Notes: a model not told the origin generated them from the sequence alone. A DNA stretch of 32,500 nucleotides from Priapulus caudatus (GCF_000485595.1 NW_014577159.1:44764-77263); one strand, 5' to 3'. Counted from the stretch's first letter, positions 21,007 to 31,897 are shown. A program made the numbers and translations.

Positions 21007-22113
21007 GTAATGAGAATCCCCCAATAATGTCTGTCGATTTGAAAATCCCCCCCTCCCGTAATTAAATGGATAATAATTTGTTTGAAGCGTACTTTCGTTT
21101 ACAAGCGTTCTTGCGCTTGAGACAATGGAAACTAGTTCTTTAATGCGCTTAAAACACGAGAGAAAACATCGTGTAGGAGTAGTTATCGAAGGGTATCTGG
21201 CGCGTGACAGCAGATTTCATATAATTCCAAGTAATTTCCTGCCACGTGACTGCGCCTTTCGTCGACGTTTTAACGCCATTATCTTTTTTTAATATGAAAT
21301 AAAGTCCACAAAGACCATAGTGATTGCAGTGTGTGCCATTCATGCACGAATATTATAGGAAACAAACTCATAATCGCAAGATAACGGATAACTGTATACG
21401 ATAAACATGTTCGTTAGGCAAATTAAGCGTAATAAGTTAAGTGAATCGGCGTATGCATCTAACAGTATGCACCGATAGACTTTCTAACAAGACATACGAT
21501 CTTTAAACTTGATGAAAAGGTTTCTAATTTGCGAAGTTGAAGGGTAAAACATATTCTTGTTTATATTCCTGTATAGGCATCTTTGCCAATTGAGGCCACT
21601 TGCTCAAACCATAGATATTTGTGCACAATGTATATAAGGAAAGAAGGCAGAAGGAGTTTATGTGATATCTTGGTGATAGCTGTTGCAAAATGCACTTTAT
21701 CACGATTTACTTTAGGCGACGCTACTTATAAAGATAGCTTTCTTCAACGCTACATTGGGAAGTTTGGCAAACAAACTTACTCTACAAAACAAAACCTGCC
21801 ACAAAAAAATCAAACCAGCACAGTTGGCGCGAGTTTCTCTGATTTGCGAGTAGCCAGAAAAGAATTCATTTAATTTATGTACATGTTTAAAATAGTTGAC
21901 GGTGCGTAGGACGACATAGTATCGCAACCAAGCTACAGAATATATTAAAAATAATGAGACCCCGTTATATTTGTCGGTGTTAGCCACCACCATGCACATG
22001 TAGCTCTGTCATCATGGCACTTTAGCGTATACGACTCATTCAGCTTAGAGTTGACGGCGAATTACATAGAATTGACACCTCAGCTGCACCGAGACTTGGT
22101 TCAGTGACAATCA
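21007..22113. other. No recognisable gene
   Basis: AT-moderate DNA. Overlapping opposite-strand frames of about 95 codons at 21583-21873 (plus) and 21712-21999 (minus), and a 64-codon frame at 21149-21343 (minus), show no motif. Confidence 0.5.
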
Positions 22114-22361
22114 GTGACTACGAATGAACCTCGCGAGTCCATTAACCCATTTGCCGTCTTAAGGTGTCAAGAAAACCTTCGTCGGCGTCGCCGCGGAGCG
22201 GTGAAAGATTTTGTGGAAATTATTCAGATTCGCAAAAATCCATATCGCGAGCGAAAGCGGATCTTCGTGGACATCAATCATATCACTTTTTATCGCACGG
22301 ATTCGTTATTCGACATTCTTAATGTCGCGCCAGTTGCACACGACTGCTCATTAGCGTTAAG
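22114..22361 (+). CDS. Unidentified Arg-rich open frame, possible internal exon
   Basis: The plus-strand frame is open to a stop at 22363-22365 and has no in-frame ATG, so it could only be an internal exon. A pyrimidine-containing stretch ending TCTTAAG precedes 22163, and AAG|GTAATG at 22361 resembles a donor just before the stop. The encoded segment has five consecutive Arg near residue 25, an Asn-Pro-Tyr-Arg-Glu-Arg block and a hydrophobic C-terminal part. No family is recognised. Another frame is also open over part of this interval, which weakens the call. Confidence 0.2.
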
Positions 22362-22637
22362 GTAATGCGGATCAGAGCGGGATACGCTGCAGGGCATTCC
22401 TTATCTTTCGAAGTTCGTTATCAACGTTAACGAGTTAATGTGCTTAGAGTCGTACGACTTGCATCGGGGTTTCAGAGAGGGACGACGACAACGTTGTGTA
22501 CACTGAAGCTGAAGCTGTAGAAGGAAATCGCAGCGAAGCGTTTTATGGAATGACGAGAGCGATCTGCCTCTTTGGAATTAACCCGCAGAAGCACAGCTGT
22601 ATTGCCGAGTGTGCACCTGTGCAGCGTTATTAATACT

Positions 22638-23010
<373 letters not shown>

Positions 23011-23544
23011 TATTAATGACCTTACCAAATAAATAAATAATGAAACAAATATATAGAATTCCTGTCATAAATGATGAACGATGCTTCCATTAAGGAAGCC
23101 AAAAATGCAGGCTTCGGTCATTGTCAACCAATGTGAAATAAATAGACCATCGAGGAATCGTTCACAGACTTATTTTGCCATCAGCATCATAGAAATGTTA
23201 GGCATTTGCGTTTCCTGCTCAAACCTGCTTTATTCTGTATAGAGCATGTGTTTTATATGTCTGTATATATATTATTTTAATAGAGCATACCAGGTTCGGG
23301 TTGAAATTTTTAGTGCTAAAGTGCGTTTTGTTAAATATCTAATTAGAGGATAATTTTGGTTTGCATATAATAAAATATGCAAGGAAAGAGGTCGTTACGA
23401 ATAAGGACAGTGACGATTAAGACCACTGTGGAAATACATTCGTGTTCTCTAATTACTATCTATGCAAGATCTACGATGTTGATATGTGTCAAACTTCTTA
23501 TACAATTATATTACTTATCTTGCTGACATCGACTCAATTAATCT
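23011..23544. other. No recognisable gene
   Basis: AT-rich DNA between the compound microsatellite and the SINE. No open frame of note, no promoter and no repeat ends. Confidence 0.5.
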
Positions 23545-23557
23545 ATTGAAATCAATA
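23545..23557 (+). repeat. Target-site duplication of the SINE (3' side)
   Basis: ATTGAAATCAATA, identical to 23861-23873. It abuts the AACTTTTTAACT-like tail of the element (minus strand). Confidence 0.85.
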
Positions 23558-23860
23558 GTTAAAAAGTTAAATCCTTCCCGCGCCTTCATACGCATAGCGT
23601 ATAGCTACGGTGCCTATCTCCGTTTCTGTAACCCTGAGGCCCCGCAGCTGCTTTCACAGTAAATGCTACAGTAGGGGGTTAGTCCACTGTAGCACTGCGA
23701 GTTAACTTGACACACTATCTCTATTTGCTGAATGCTAAGCAGAGAAGCCGTGTGTACCATTTTTCAAGTCTTTGGTATGACCCGGACGGGAGTTGAACCC
23801 CCGACCTTCCACATACGAGGCGAGCACTCAATCATTGAGCCATCGCAGTGGTGAATTTGA
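23558..23860 (-). mobile_element. tRNA-derived SINE, about 303 bp, intact duplications
   Basis: On the minus strand the head (about 23852-23778) carries a pol III A box (TGGCTCAATGATTGAG) and B box (GGTTCAACTCC) spaced as in a tRNA. It runs directly into a non-tRNA body starting ATACCAAAGACTTGAAAAAT and containing TGCTTAGCATTCAGC. I remember this body from widespread invertebrate SINEs of the MetaSINE type; the family name is from memory and needs a database comparison. The 3' part has GGCGCGGGAAGGATTTAA and a short A/T tail. A perfect 13 bp direct duplication borders both ends, the hallmark of LINE-mediated insertion. The tRNA-like region is not a functional tRNA: its acceptor ends do not pair and the body continues. 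Confidence 0.88.
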
Positions 23861-23873
23861 ATTGAAATCAATA
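23861..23873 (+). repeat. Target-site duplication of the SINE (5' side)
   Basis: ATTGAAATCAATA, identical to 23545-23557, lying just upstream of the tRNA-like head as read on the minus strand. Confidence 0.85.
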
Positions 23874-23879
23874 ACCGAT

Positions 23880-23965
23880 CTATAAATAATAATACTATAC
23901 CTATTATATAATAATAATATTAAATAATAATAATAATTAAATAACAATACTAATTATATAATTAA
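23880..23965 (+). repeat. AAT-rich low-complexity tract
   Basis: AATAAT, ATTATATAAT and AATAATTAAAT words with no coding content, next to the SINE. Confidence 0.85.
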
Positions 23966-24096
23966 GTGACATGGCTTCTCAGCTGGGGTTCTCGTGAGAT
24001 CATGTTAGGATAATGAGGCCACGTTGTATTTAATTTACCCATGTCATTGTTCGTGTTAATGATAAAGTAGAAATAATTAACATGTATCTCCTATAG

Positions 24097-24174
24097 GATG
24101 AGCTTGGCACAGATATTGACGAGCAAGATGACGACGAAATAGCGAAATCTTATACGGCAGCGTATTCCCATTAA
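24097..24174 (+). other. Possible short terminal coding exon
   Basis: CTCCTATAG just before 24097 resembles a splice acceptor. The following 25 codons encode a strongly acidic tail (Asp/Glu-rich centre, three consecutive Asp) and end in TAA at 24172-24174. The stop lies inside the first copy of the 33 bp direct repeat. There is no upstream exon that I can pair with it and no recognised family, so this is only a suggestion. Confidence 0.15.
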
Positions 24175-24194
24175 AGGGATCTATTATCCGGATC
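24162..24194 (+). repeat. 33 bp direct repeat, left copy
   Basis: Matches 24477-24509 at 31 of 33 positions. Contains CATTAAAGGGATC and the palindromic core ATCCGGAT. Too long for a target duplication of a known transposon; it could mark the ends of a small direct-repeat-bounded element of about 348 bp or a local duplication. Confidence 0.75.
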
Positions 24195-24476
24195 GTTCGT
24201 GTTAAAGTGATTACGTCACCGTAAATAGTAAAAAATAAAAAAAATATTTCCACTTTTTCACAAAATATAAGTAATTCTGTTCACATTTTATGGTTAAATT
24301 GCTGCATTATACTTCCTATTTTACTATATTGTTTGATGTGAACATACACTCGTGACTCATACATAGCCCATAGCAAGCAATTAATGTTGAGAACATTAAT
24401 TCAAATCGTCCAGGTTTTTTTGATTTTTAACTAGTTGAGAAACAATCTTATCAGGTAAGAATTTGACGATTTGTTT

Positions 24477-24509
24477 GTATTCCCATTAAAAGGATCTATT
24501 CTCCGGATC
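24477..24509 (+). repeat. 33 bp direct repeat, right copy
   Basis: Partner of 24162-24194 with two substitutions. The DNA between the copies is AT-rich and has no open frame of note. Confidence 0.75.
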
Positions 24510-25247
24510 TATTAATCGGTCGTAGGCGCACTTTATTATTCTAATTTCCCCTTTCAGATATTGTTCCACGTCTCGCATGTCATCGGTGTCATTATAGTCG
24601 GCTATTAGCATCGTGATAAATTGCTTTCACTATTTCTGTCACGACCTTTGCATACTGATTCTAGCAGATACGTTTCTTGCGTCGTGTTTCGTAGTGATTG
24701 TTTACCATGCATTGAAAAGTGTGTTTCTGCACATCTTGTGAAAGCACGTTCATAGCCGCCGCAACCTCGTTGTGATTAGATTTCCTGACGTACAGTGTAT
24801 GGCTTGCTGGAAGCTACGCCCCCTCGCCCATCGCAGAGCGGGAAATGTCAGACCAATTTTTATGGCGAGCAACATTACTTTACACATTTTTATGTAAGAA
24901 TTTTGCTCCCACAAAAACTGTAATCACCCATTAGCGCCAAAATCTGGCCTTCCTTCTCGCCGGGTGTAACTTAAGCGGCATAATTAGCTCGAGGTGTCAA
25001 GAAGAGAGCCTGCACGCGGCGACACTGCCAGTGGACGGCCGACAAAGCTGCGAGATATACATGGAGGACGCCGGAAACTGTGAATCTCTTCATACCTCCA
25101 TCCTCGCAAGAGGATAGGCCAGCCTGGCTGCACCTGAGCTGTGATGCGGGCATCACATCCTCTGGGAGAGCAGATAACAACAAAAAATAGTTCGAGTTAT
25201 TTGCCGTCGTCGTTATTTGGATTATGTCCCTGTAAACCTGTCGACTC
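24510..25247. other. No recognisable gene; small hairpin
   Basis: A GTGATGC-GG-GCATCAC hairpin lies at 25141-25156. The 70-codon minus-strand frame at 24971-25183 has no ATG start and no motif. The GC-richer patch 24955-25165 might be retroposon-derived, but I cannot place it. Confidence 0.4.
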
Positions 25248-25327
25248 GTTGCTAACTTGTATCGTTGCTATCTTGTATTTTTGCTAACTTGTATCGTTGC
25301 TAACTTGTATTGTTGCTATCTTCCTGC
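25248..25327 (+). repeat. 16 bp tandem repeat, 5 copies
   Basis: Unit GTTGCTAACTTGTATC with variants at two positions (A/T in CTAAC/CTATC, and the last base). Four good copies and a fifth that decays. Confidence 0.9.
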
Positions 25328-25545
25328 TCGTATAATTCCTCCGTTAATAGCTCGTGCCAACCGCTGTTCGTGTTGGTTGGCCAGCAGATTTTCCTTGATA
25401 AAGAAAATTCGGAAAAGGTTTTCGTATCCTAAAACGATTTCCGACACTCGTTCATGTCTCTGTGCCAGAGTGTGAGTGAGGCTGTAGTTAGGAAGAGGTT
25501 ATGTGCACACCGACTGTGTATCGCCACGTCATTTTTTTCCGGGGG

Positions 25546-25604
25546 GGACCTCAGAGGAGCCTCAGGGGAGCCTGAGAGCCTCAGAGGGACCTCAGAGGAG
25601 CCTC
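25546..25604 (+). repeat. CCTCAGAGGAG-rich repeat
   Basis: GGACCTCAGAGGAGCCTC occurs exactly at 25546-25563 and 25587-25604 (41 bp apart), with shorter variants between (CCTCAGGGGAGCC, CCTCAGAGG). The overlapping plus-strand frames of 113 and 121 codons get their Glu/Pro/Ser bias from this block and show no known motif. Confidence 0.8.
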
Positions 25605-25847
25605 GGACCTCCAGCTGTCTGTCTGCCTTTGTGTCAGCTAACCTTGTGCTCAGCTGCTGCCTGCAGCAACGCGGTCATCTTTGGTTTATCCACACTGGCT
25701 GCTGCCGTCCATTTTTGCCAGTTGACCTTGAGCTTCCCATCATCATTGATGTCTTATATAGATTTCGCCTTTCTTTGGTTAGCATCTGTATTTAAGGCCC
25801 GATACAGGTTATCGTTAACAGGTTATAGTGTTATTAATATTAACGTT

Positions 25848-25934
25848 AGGATAATCAGAATAGAATAATTAGGATAATCAGAATAGGATAATTAGGATAA
25901 CAAGAATAGGATAATTAGAATAATAATCAGGATT
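25848..25934 (+). repeat. 23 bp tandem repeat, about 3.7 copies
   Basis: Three copies of a 23 bp unit begin AGGATAATCAGAATAGGATA (25848-25870, 25871-25893, 25894-25916), with one to three differences, followed by a partial decayed copy. Confidence 0.9.
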
Positions 25935-26228
25935 AGCGTTATCGATCAGGACAAGCTAGAGAAATCGCAAGTGACGTACGGCACCGAATGAATGAACAGT
26001 GAGTTTTAAAAACGCGCACGTGAGTGCAGGTGTTGGCTTTCGCACCGTTCACACATATCTCTGGAGAATTGCGCTACATTTTGCTCCTGATAATGCGTGT
26101 TACACGATACATGTTAATATTTCACTTAACAGAGGCGAGAGTGCCGAAGAAATACAGATATGTTGCTAGCTAAAGTCGTGAAAGACGTAAAGGCGTAAAA
26201 TATCGGTGATATGCGAAAGAAGAGAAGG

Positions 26229-26230
<2 letters not shown>

Positions 26231-26267
<37 letters not shown>

Positions 26268-26296
26268 GCAGCGAGAGAAGAGAGGAAATAGAGAGA

Positions 26297-26344
<48 letters not shown>

Positions 26345-26368
26345 GGAGGAAAGGGGGAGAAGAGAGGG

Positions 26369-26419
<51 letters not shown>

Positions 26420-26509
26420 AATAGAAAGACAGAGGCAGAGAGGGAGAGAGAGGGCGGGTGATGAGACGAGGCTGTAAGGACGTGTGTGTGTGCGTGTGCA
26501 TGTGCGGGC

Positions 26510-26550
<41 letters not shown>

Positions 26551-26626
26551 CGCGTGTGTGTATGTGCGTGCGCGCGTGTGTGTGTGTGTGTGTGCGCGCG
26601 CGTGCGCGTGTGTGTGTGTGCGCGCG

Positions 26627-26692
<66 letters not shown>

Positions 26693-26739
26693 TGTGTGTG
26701 TGTGTGTGTGTGAAGGTGTGTGTGGAGAGATTGAGAGAG
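26231..26739 (+). repeat. (GA)n to (GT)n compound microsatellite
   Basis: GA-rich blocks (26231-26450), with pure runs of 30-46 bp broken by GGAGGC and AAATAG words, lead into GT/GC alternating sequence (26478-26712) that includes CGCGCGCG patches. The 228-codon minus-strand frame and the Cys/Val plus-strand frames are translations of this tract. Alternating purine-pyrimidine sequence makes it Z-DNA prone. Confidence 0.97.
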
Positions 26740-28412
26740 TCACGGAGAAGAAGAGAACAATAGACGAGCTGAGATATTGATCTAGTTCTTTCAAGCTTAC
26801 ATTACATAACAAAGATCACACTTTAACAATGTACTCCCACGAGGTAGCGCATCTGTGCGAGTGGAAAAGGTGAGAGGATTCATAGTCTGCTTGTTATCAT
26901 CATCAGCCCCCGCGTGCAGGGATGTCCGTAATGACATTAGCTTAGTAGCCGATGGTGATTTTGGGTGATGTGTTCTGATGACGTAATAGGTCCTGGTGAT
27001 GGATTCTAGCAGGGGAGAATAATGACAAAATATCTGTCTGCATATTTTAAATATATAATATAAATATAAATTATTTGTCCTTATTCACCCCCTGATTCTA
27101 GTGACGATGTTACAGTCGTGATGATATATTTTTGGCTAAAATTCACAGCAGAATTCCATTCTGATGCGTATAGCAACTAACAGGCAGTATTATGCTACAG
27201 TGCTGGGGACATTTTAGATTACCTCTGGTAACCTAGTTCTGTATTTCGTCAATAATAAATAATAGACAATAATAGTAGCAGCGATTAAGATTGCTTCAGT
27301 TAATATAATAATAATATACATTACCTCGCCTAACGCTAATACTCCATGTCCATATACATACCAAAGGTCATAAATGTGCCTATGTCATGCACGCAGCATC
27401 ACAGGAAATGGTACACACAAATAGGAATGTATACGACACAGGGAGTAATTTTCTGCTTTCGGCATTTGCTATTCTCATTATTCACTCAATCTCCAAGCCA
27501 AATACCAATCGTAGGTCGATGATTGGCAGACGTATTCGTCGACGTGAATATAATATGCAGTAACACGTACATATACCTCATCTGGTTACATGCATGACAC
27601 GCTCATACCTCGCTGCGAGTGACGCAATTAGGAGAGTGGGTAACAGTGTGACGGAGCAGACCCGCGAGCTGGACGAGGAATCTTCACAATTCTGGCCACG
27701 GCTGCCGCTGATTCGATAACGTACTTTAGCCCCGAGGTTGCAATGCGGTCTGCTGAAATCCCAGGACGTTCTTTCCCGCCATCCACTCCGCGTTCTATAT
27801 ATCCTCGGATCATGAACGCGCTCTATACCTAGCGTCTATATATTTACTCGTGTATATAAATCATACGCGTATTTCGATGCTCAGTGTGCGAGATGCAGCG
27901 AATTTAAGAGTCGGCTTGAAAGACGCTCCATCAAAGTATATAAATCTAAAAAATGTTCGGTTAGTGTCGAAAAAGTATTCGTCATTTTTTTCTGCGGAGG
28001 TTCTTATGAGCATATATTGTAGGTGACTCGATCGCTTCTTGCTCGCGGTGTTCAATTCAATTTGTTACTTCTTGCCGTGTCATCCGCAATAACATACCGG
28101 TCATGGTTCGCAGATATAACCAGCGGTAGAACGCTTGTGCTCCGGAAAACCTCTTTGTTCCAATGTATAGCAGCATTGCTGTGATATTCTTTCGTTCTAT
28201 ATGCCGCCCGACTAGGACTGGATGACCTCAATAGGTCGTTCATAAATGAATTTCTAGGTAGGTTTTTTTCTAATTAATTTTTTTCCGAATTTATTCTAAT
28301 TTCTAATTAATTTTTAGGTAGGTTAAATTTAATATACAAGAAAGTGTTGGTCCACCGTGCGGGATTGTGAATTACATGATGGGCGGATCGAGGATTTGAA
28401 GAAGAAAGGTAG
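26740..28412. other. No recognisable gene
   Basis: Unique-looking DNA with small TA-rich and AATAATA patches near 27045-27070 and 27250-27315. Minus-strand frames of 60-64 codons at 27628-27813, 27861-28055 and 28052-28243 have fairly normal amino-acid composition but no recognisable domain and no convincing splice sites. A TTTCTAATTAATTTTT-type imperfect duplication lies at 28265-28320. Confidence 0.45.
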
Positions 28413-28460
28413 CCTGCGCCCCTGCGACCCTGCGACCCTGCGCTCCTGCGCCCCTGCGAC
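28413..28460 (+). repeat. CCTGCGAC octamer array, 6 copies
   Basis: Six back-to-back octamers, CCTGCG followed by CC, AC, AC, CT, CC and AC. A compact GC-rich minisatellite in otherwise AT-rich DNA. Confidence 0.92.
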
Positions 28461-28615
28461 CAACGAGGATGTGGAGCCCGTTGCGGGGGTCAGGAGTCAG
28501 TGAGCCCGCCACCAGTAGTATTTGTAATAAAACCTCATATATGCAATTTGCTCTGTATCTGAAAATCTGTTTCTAAAAATCACGTCTATCATTGAAAGCA
28601 ACATACACAACAAGA

Positions 28616-28789
<174 letters not shown>

Positions 28790-28879
28790 TAATTGTACTT
28801 GCTTCTAGACGAACCCTTTATAATTCCAGTCTGTCATAACAGCATGTCATGACAAGTAAACAAAAAGATCATTGTTGAA

Positions 28880-29700
28880 ATTCATTATTACAGTGACATG
28901 GAATGACTGTCAGTCACTGTGGCCGTATCTTATCCTAGAGTCTGTTATATCAGTCAGCTAGTACCAGAACGTACAATCCCCTACATTATTCCGTAAGTGG
29001 GTTCCTCATTTCCCAATGCATCCCCATTTCTGCATGAGTGCGCTGCGTCGTCCATCCCCTGTCCTGAGGCGATTTAGACATGGCCAAGTTGGCCATGCCT
29101 CACTGGCTCCGATAAGCAGGGATTCATGGGGACGGAGGGAAAGCTTATGTGGACTTTCCCAGAGATGATTTAACCATATGAAAATCCTGCAGTTCTATAG
29201 CTGCCATCAAGGGTTTGAACTACGCGAATGAAGCTGTCTGGATTTCTGTCTGTCTCTTCTGTACTAGTTCATGCCGGAAAAACAGGCGGCGAGGGTCATT
29301 TTCTGTTTTAAATTTCTCTGTTTAGGATGAGACCATTCGTCTGATGTGTGGGGGAGCAATGCCGCATAGCAAGTTAAAGTCATTTACTCTGGTTGGCATT
29401 AAATATAGAGAAATAGCTATACAAGCAGTGTTCAGGACTGGATTAATCTTCGTAGCATGAGACGGCCTGCTTCAGACAGGGCCCGTACACTCAGTCGCAG
29501 AGAAGCACAGAGCTATACCAATGCTTCTGATTGTTCCCGCGCATGTCCCCTATTTAGTGTTAGCTAGAATCTTCAGGATATTATTTCTTGCACCCACCTT
29601 TGTCTTTGTCTGGTTGATGTGGTTCTTGTAGGTTAGGGAACGATCCAATGTAACGCATAGGTAGACTGGATTATTGGTACGTGACATCCGTACTTGGGTG
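28880..29700 (-). mobile_element. 5'-truncated non-LTR retrotransposon remnant (jockey-like ORF2 3' part)
   Basis: Read on the minus strand, the remnant carries the part of the ORF after the catalytic palm. In order: Val-Tyr-Leu-x-Val-Thr-Leu-Asp-Arg-Ser-Leu (near 29690-29655), a Lys-rich helix, Arg-Asn-Asn-Ile-Leu-Lys-x-Leu-Ala-Asn (to 29553), a Glu-plus-Pro-Val block, and Gly-Ile-Ala-Pro-Pro-His-Ile-Arg-Arg (about 29350). A different frame (29157-29011) then gives Ala-Trp-Pro-Thr-Trp-Pro-Cys-Leu-Asn-Arg-Leu-Arg-Thr-Gly. These match the C-terminal region of jockey-like non-LTR reverse transcriptases as I know them. The FADD catalytic motif and the endonuclease are absent. In-frame stops (two where the family has Trp, by TGG to TAG or TGA) and a frameshift make it dead. 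The 5' limit is unclear, and 29701-29942 stays open without clear homology. Confidence 0.85.
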
Positions 29701-30735
29701 AAATAAGATAAATGAACCGTATGAATTATGAATCCATCCACATGATCCCTGACAGGTTGCAGCAACTTGAGTTTTACATTGGAAAGCATTTTGCCTTCGA
29801 GTATACTTCCAGAGAGGGAGTGGGTGCTACATGTGAGTGATGACACCGAGACGCTACCACTACTTTTAAATATCCACGCCATGCCATTACCGACCAATCT
29901 CATTTCCCTTTTTCGATTACATTGATAATTTCTCATTTTCAACGAGCTCGCTCGTGTAACGGCCTACACACGCGGGTTTGACGCACTAGCTGTATTTGAT
30001 CACTGGAAATTGGCCGTCGGAGTTTCTTACGTCAGATGCTAAATCTATTGATCTCCACTTTTGCATCAAAAGATTGGTGTAAGGCAGCGTCTGTGTGGGA
30101 GATGCGCTTTTGTTCGGCAGCCATTTTTTATGACGTGGTTACCTCACATTACCTCTCACCTCTCGCGTAATCACGCGAGATCCGTGTTTAATAACTGCTG
30201 CGGTCGTAGTGGACGGCAGAGCGATGTAGAGTGCGGGAATTCTGTCTCACACATATTGTGTTTTCTTGTGGTTTCCAGATTTTGTTGGGACTGTCCATGC
30301 CCGTGGAGAATTGCAGTCTCACACGTTTTGGTTAGAGTCTATGTTACGAGACGTCGTCAGGGACGCGTCAGGGATCATCGGGAGGACTGCTTGTGATTTA
30401 CTTTTCATCAAAACAGATTAATTCTCTCATCATTTTGCAGTTACGGTGATCGGTCGATGTTTTTAGTTTTTACCGCGCGTTGAATTCAGTGTGAATACTA
30501 GGTTCCCTCGGGACGTGCAACGAACGGGTGGGTGGGTCGGTGTTACAGCTAGACACGTTTCGACCATTCACCTCGAATTCCACCTCATACACGGTCATGC
30601 ACTCACGTTAAATGGAAATACACACCCGATGTCTAATTACAAGACAGAGCGTTTCCGTTAATTTATTTGCGAGAAAGATGCCCTGTAATTAATTCGAGTT
30701 TCTATCTCCTCTCACGAACCAGCCATACGGCTGCG
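29701..30735. other. No recognisable gene
   Basis: Upstream of the retrotransposon remnant I find no further reverse-transcriptase motifs. A plus-strand frame (30061-30396, 111 codons, no nearby ATG that decides it) is Arg/Cys-rich without a known motif. A GGTGGGTGGG run lies at 30528-30536. Confidence 0.45.
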
Positions 30736-30793
30736 GTGAGTGAGTGCGTGCGTGCCGTGCCTGCGTGCGTGCGTACATGCGTGCGTGCGTGTA
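30736..30793 (+). repeat. (GTGC)n tetranucleotide repeat
   Basis: GTGAGTGAGTGCGTGCGTGC and similar units with ACAT and CCGT interruptions. The Cys/Val/Arg stretch of the overlapping 107-codon plus-strand frame comes from this repeat. Confidence 0.88.
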
Positions 30794-31832
30794 TACCGGC
30801 AACTCTGATCGAGTTAGTAATTGCACGTGAGGGCGAATTCAGTTCATCGCTTTCTCCCTCCGTGGATCATTATGGCGAGTTAGACGGCGACGAGTCGATA
30901 TTCGTGTTCACCTCGCCCTGCTTTGCAGCGACGCAATCGTGCGTGTGCAGCTCCCAATTATATCCAATATCAAATCAACTCTTTAACTAACTAACAAATT
31001 AAGGCAAGGTGAACGCGAGTGCTCCCTGTTACGGCGCTCGTAGGCGTGCGCTCGAGTTTTAAAATGTCTATTTATTTTGATGTTTACGATGCATTTATAA
31101 CCTATTGGTGTCCATTTTCTTGCTGTAAACTTCGGTTGTTTTTGTTTTGAAACTCTTCGGACACGCACGCGTATGCGTTCTAGACAATTGAGCTAAAATT
31201 AGCCGAGAACTATGAGCTATAACGATATACTTATGCTTATCATTGTCGATGCATGGTCTGTTGTTATTTAATCATGCCAGGCTGATATTGTCGAGAAACG
31301 CCATACCGTAATATAATCCGCCTGCTCATTTTACATTCAATATGGATAATAATTAGGACAATTTCGTATCGGCGCAGTTCCCCCGGAGTAAATGTATCTT
31401 GTTACGACTACATACGGATAACATTTCGCAAACGAAATTTCCAAAGCCGCATTGTTGCATAAATAATAGATAATGAGGACATGACGATAATGCGTGTTCC
31501 CTGTTCATCGTCTTACAGCCTATAGTAGCGCTACGCACGCCACCTATACACCGTTACAAGTCGGCCTATTCTTATTTCTCGTGTGGGGCGTCGCAGCGCG
31601 CCATGCATTTGAAGGCGCTCGTTAGTCAAAAAAAACATCGTAGTTATAACATCGTAAACCTAAAATGCCATAATTGAGTATGTCGCAACAGCTATGATAT
31701 TTTTAGCCTCATGATTGACGTTGTTAATTACGTTCGTGATATTCTGACAGCGAGCGCCAGTCTAGAAAGCGGAATGAGCTGCGTGACAATGTTCTATTGT
31801 TCGTCAAAGGCTACGAGAACCGCGCCATATAT
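30794..31832. other. No recognisable gene
   Basis: Mixed DNA. Short frames on both strands (60-74 codons) lack motifs, and no splice or promoter pattern stands out. Confidence 0.5.
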
Positions 31833-31843
31833 CTCTCTCTCTC

Positions 31844-31890
<47 letters not shown>
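31833..31890. repeat. (CT)6(AT)8(AG)15 self-complementary microsatellite
   Basis: CT (31833-31844), AT (31845-31860) and AG (31861-31890). Because CT and AG are complementary and AT is self-complementary, 31833-31872 is a perfect 40 bp palindrome able to extrude a hairpin. This is the only one of the CT/AT compound tracts here that has the matching AG block. Confidence 0.93.

Positions 31891-31897
<7 letters not shown>

Noticed and set aside
23778-23852. tRNA gene on the minus strand
   Set aside because: The A and B boxes are present, but the acceptor ends do not pair, the sequence continues into a SINE body, and perfect duplications bound the whole 303 bp unit.
25248-25327. CRISPR array
   Set aside because: The 16 bp units are directly adjacent with no spacers, and the window is animal-like.
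26126-26812. 228-codon minus-strand open frame rich in His/Thr and Ser/Leu
   Set aside because: It is a direct translation of the GT and GA microsatellite.
29701-30060. Upstream palm domain of the retrotransposon
   Set aside because: I read the minus strand here and found no Phe-Ala-Asp-Asp motif or other reverse-transcriptase landmark, so the element is taken as truncated.
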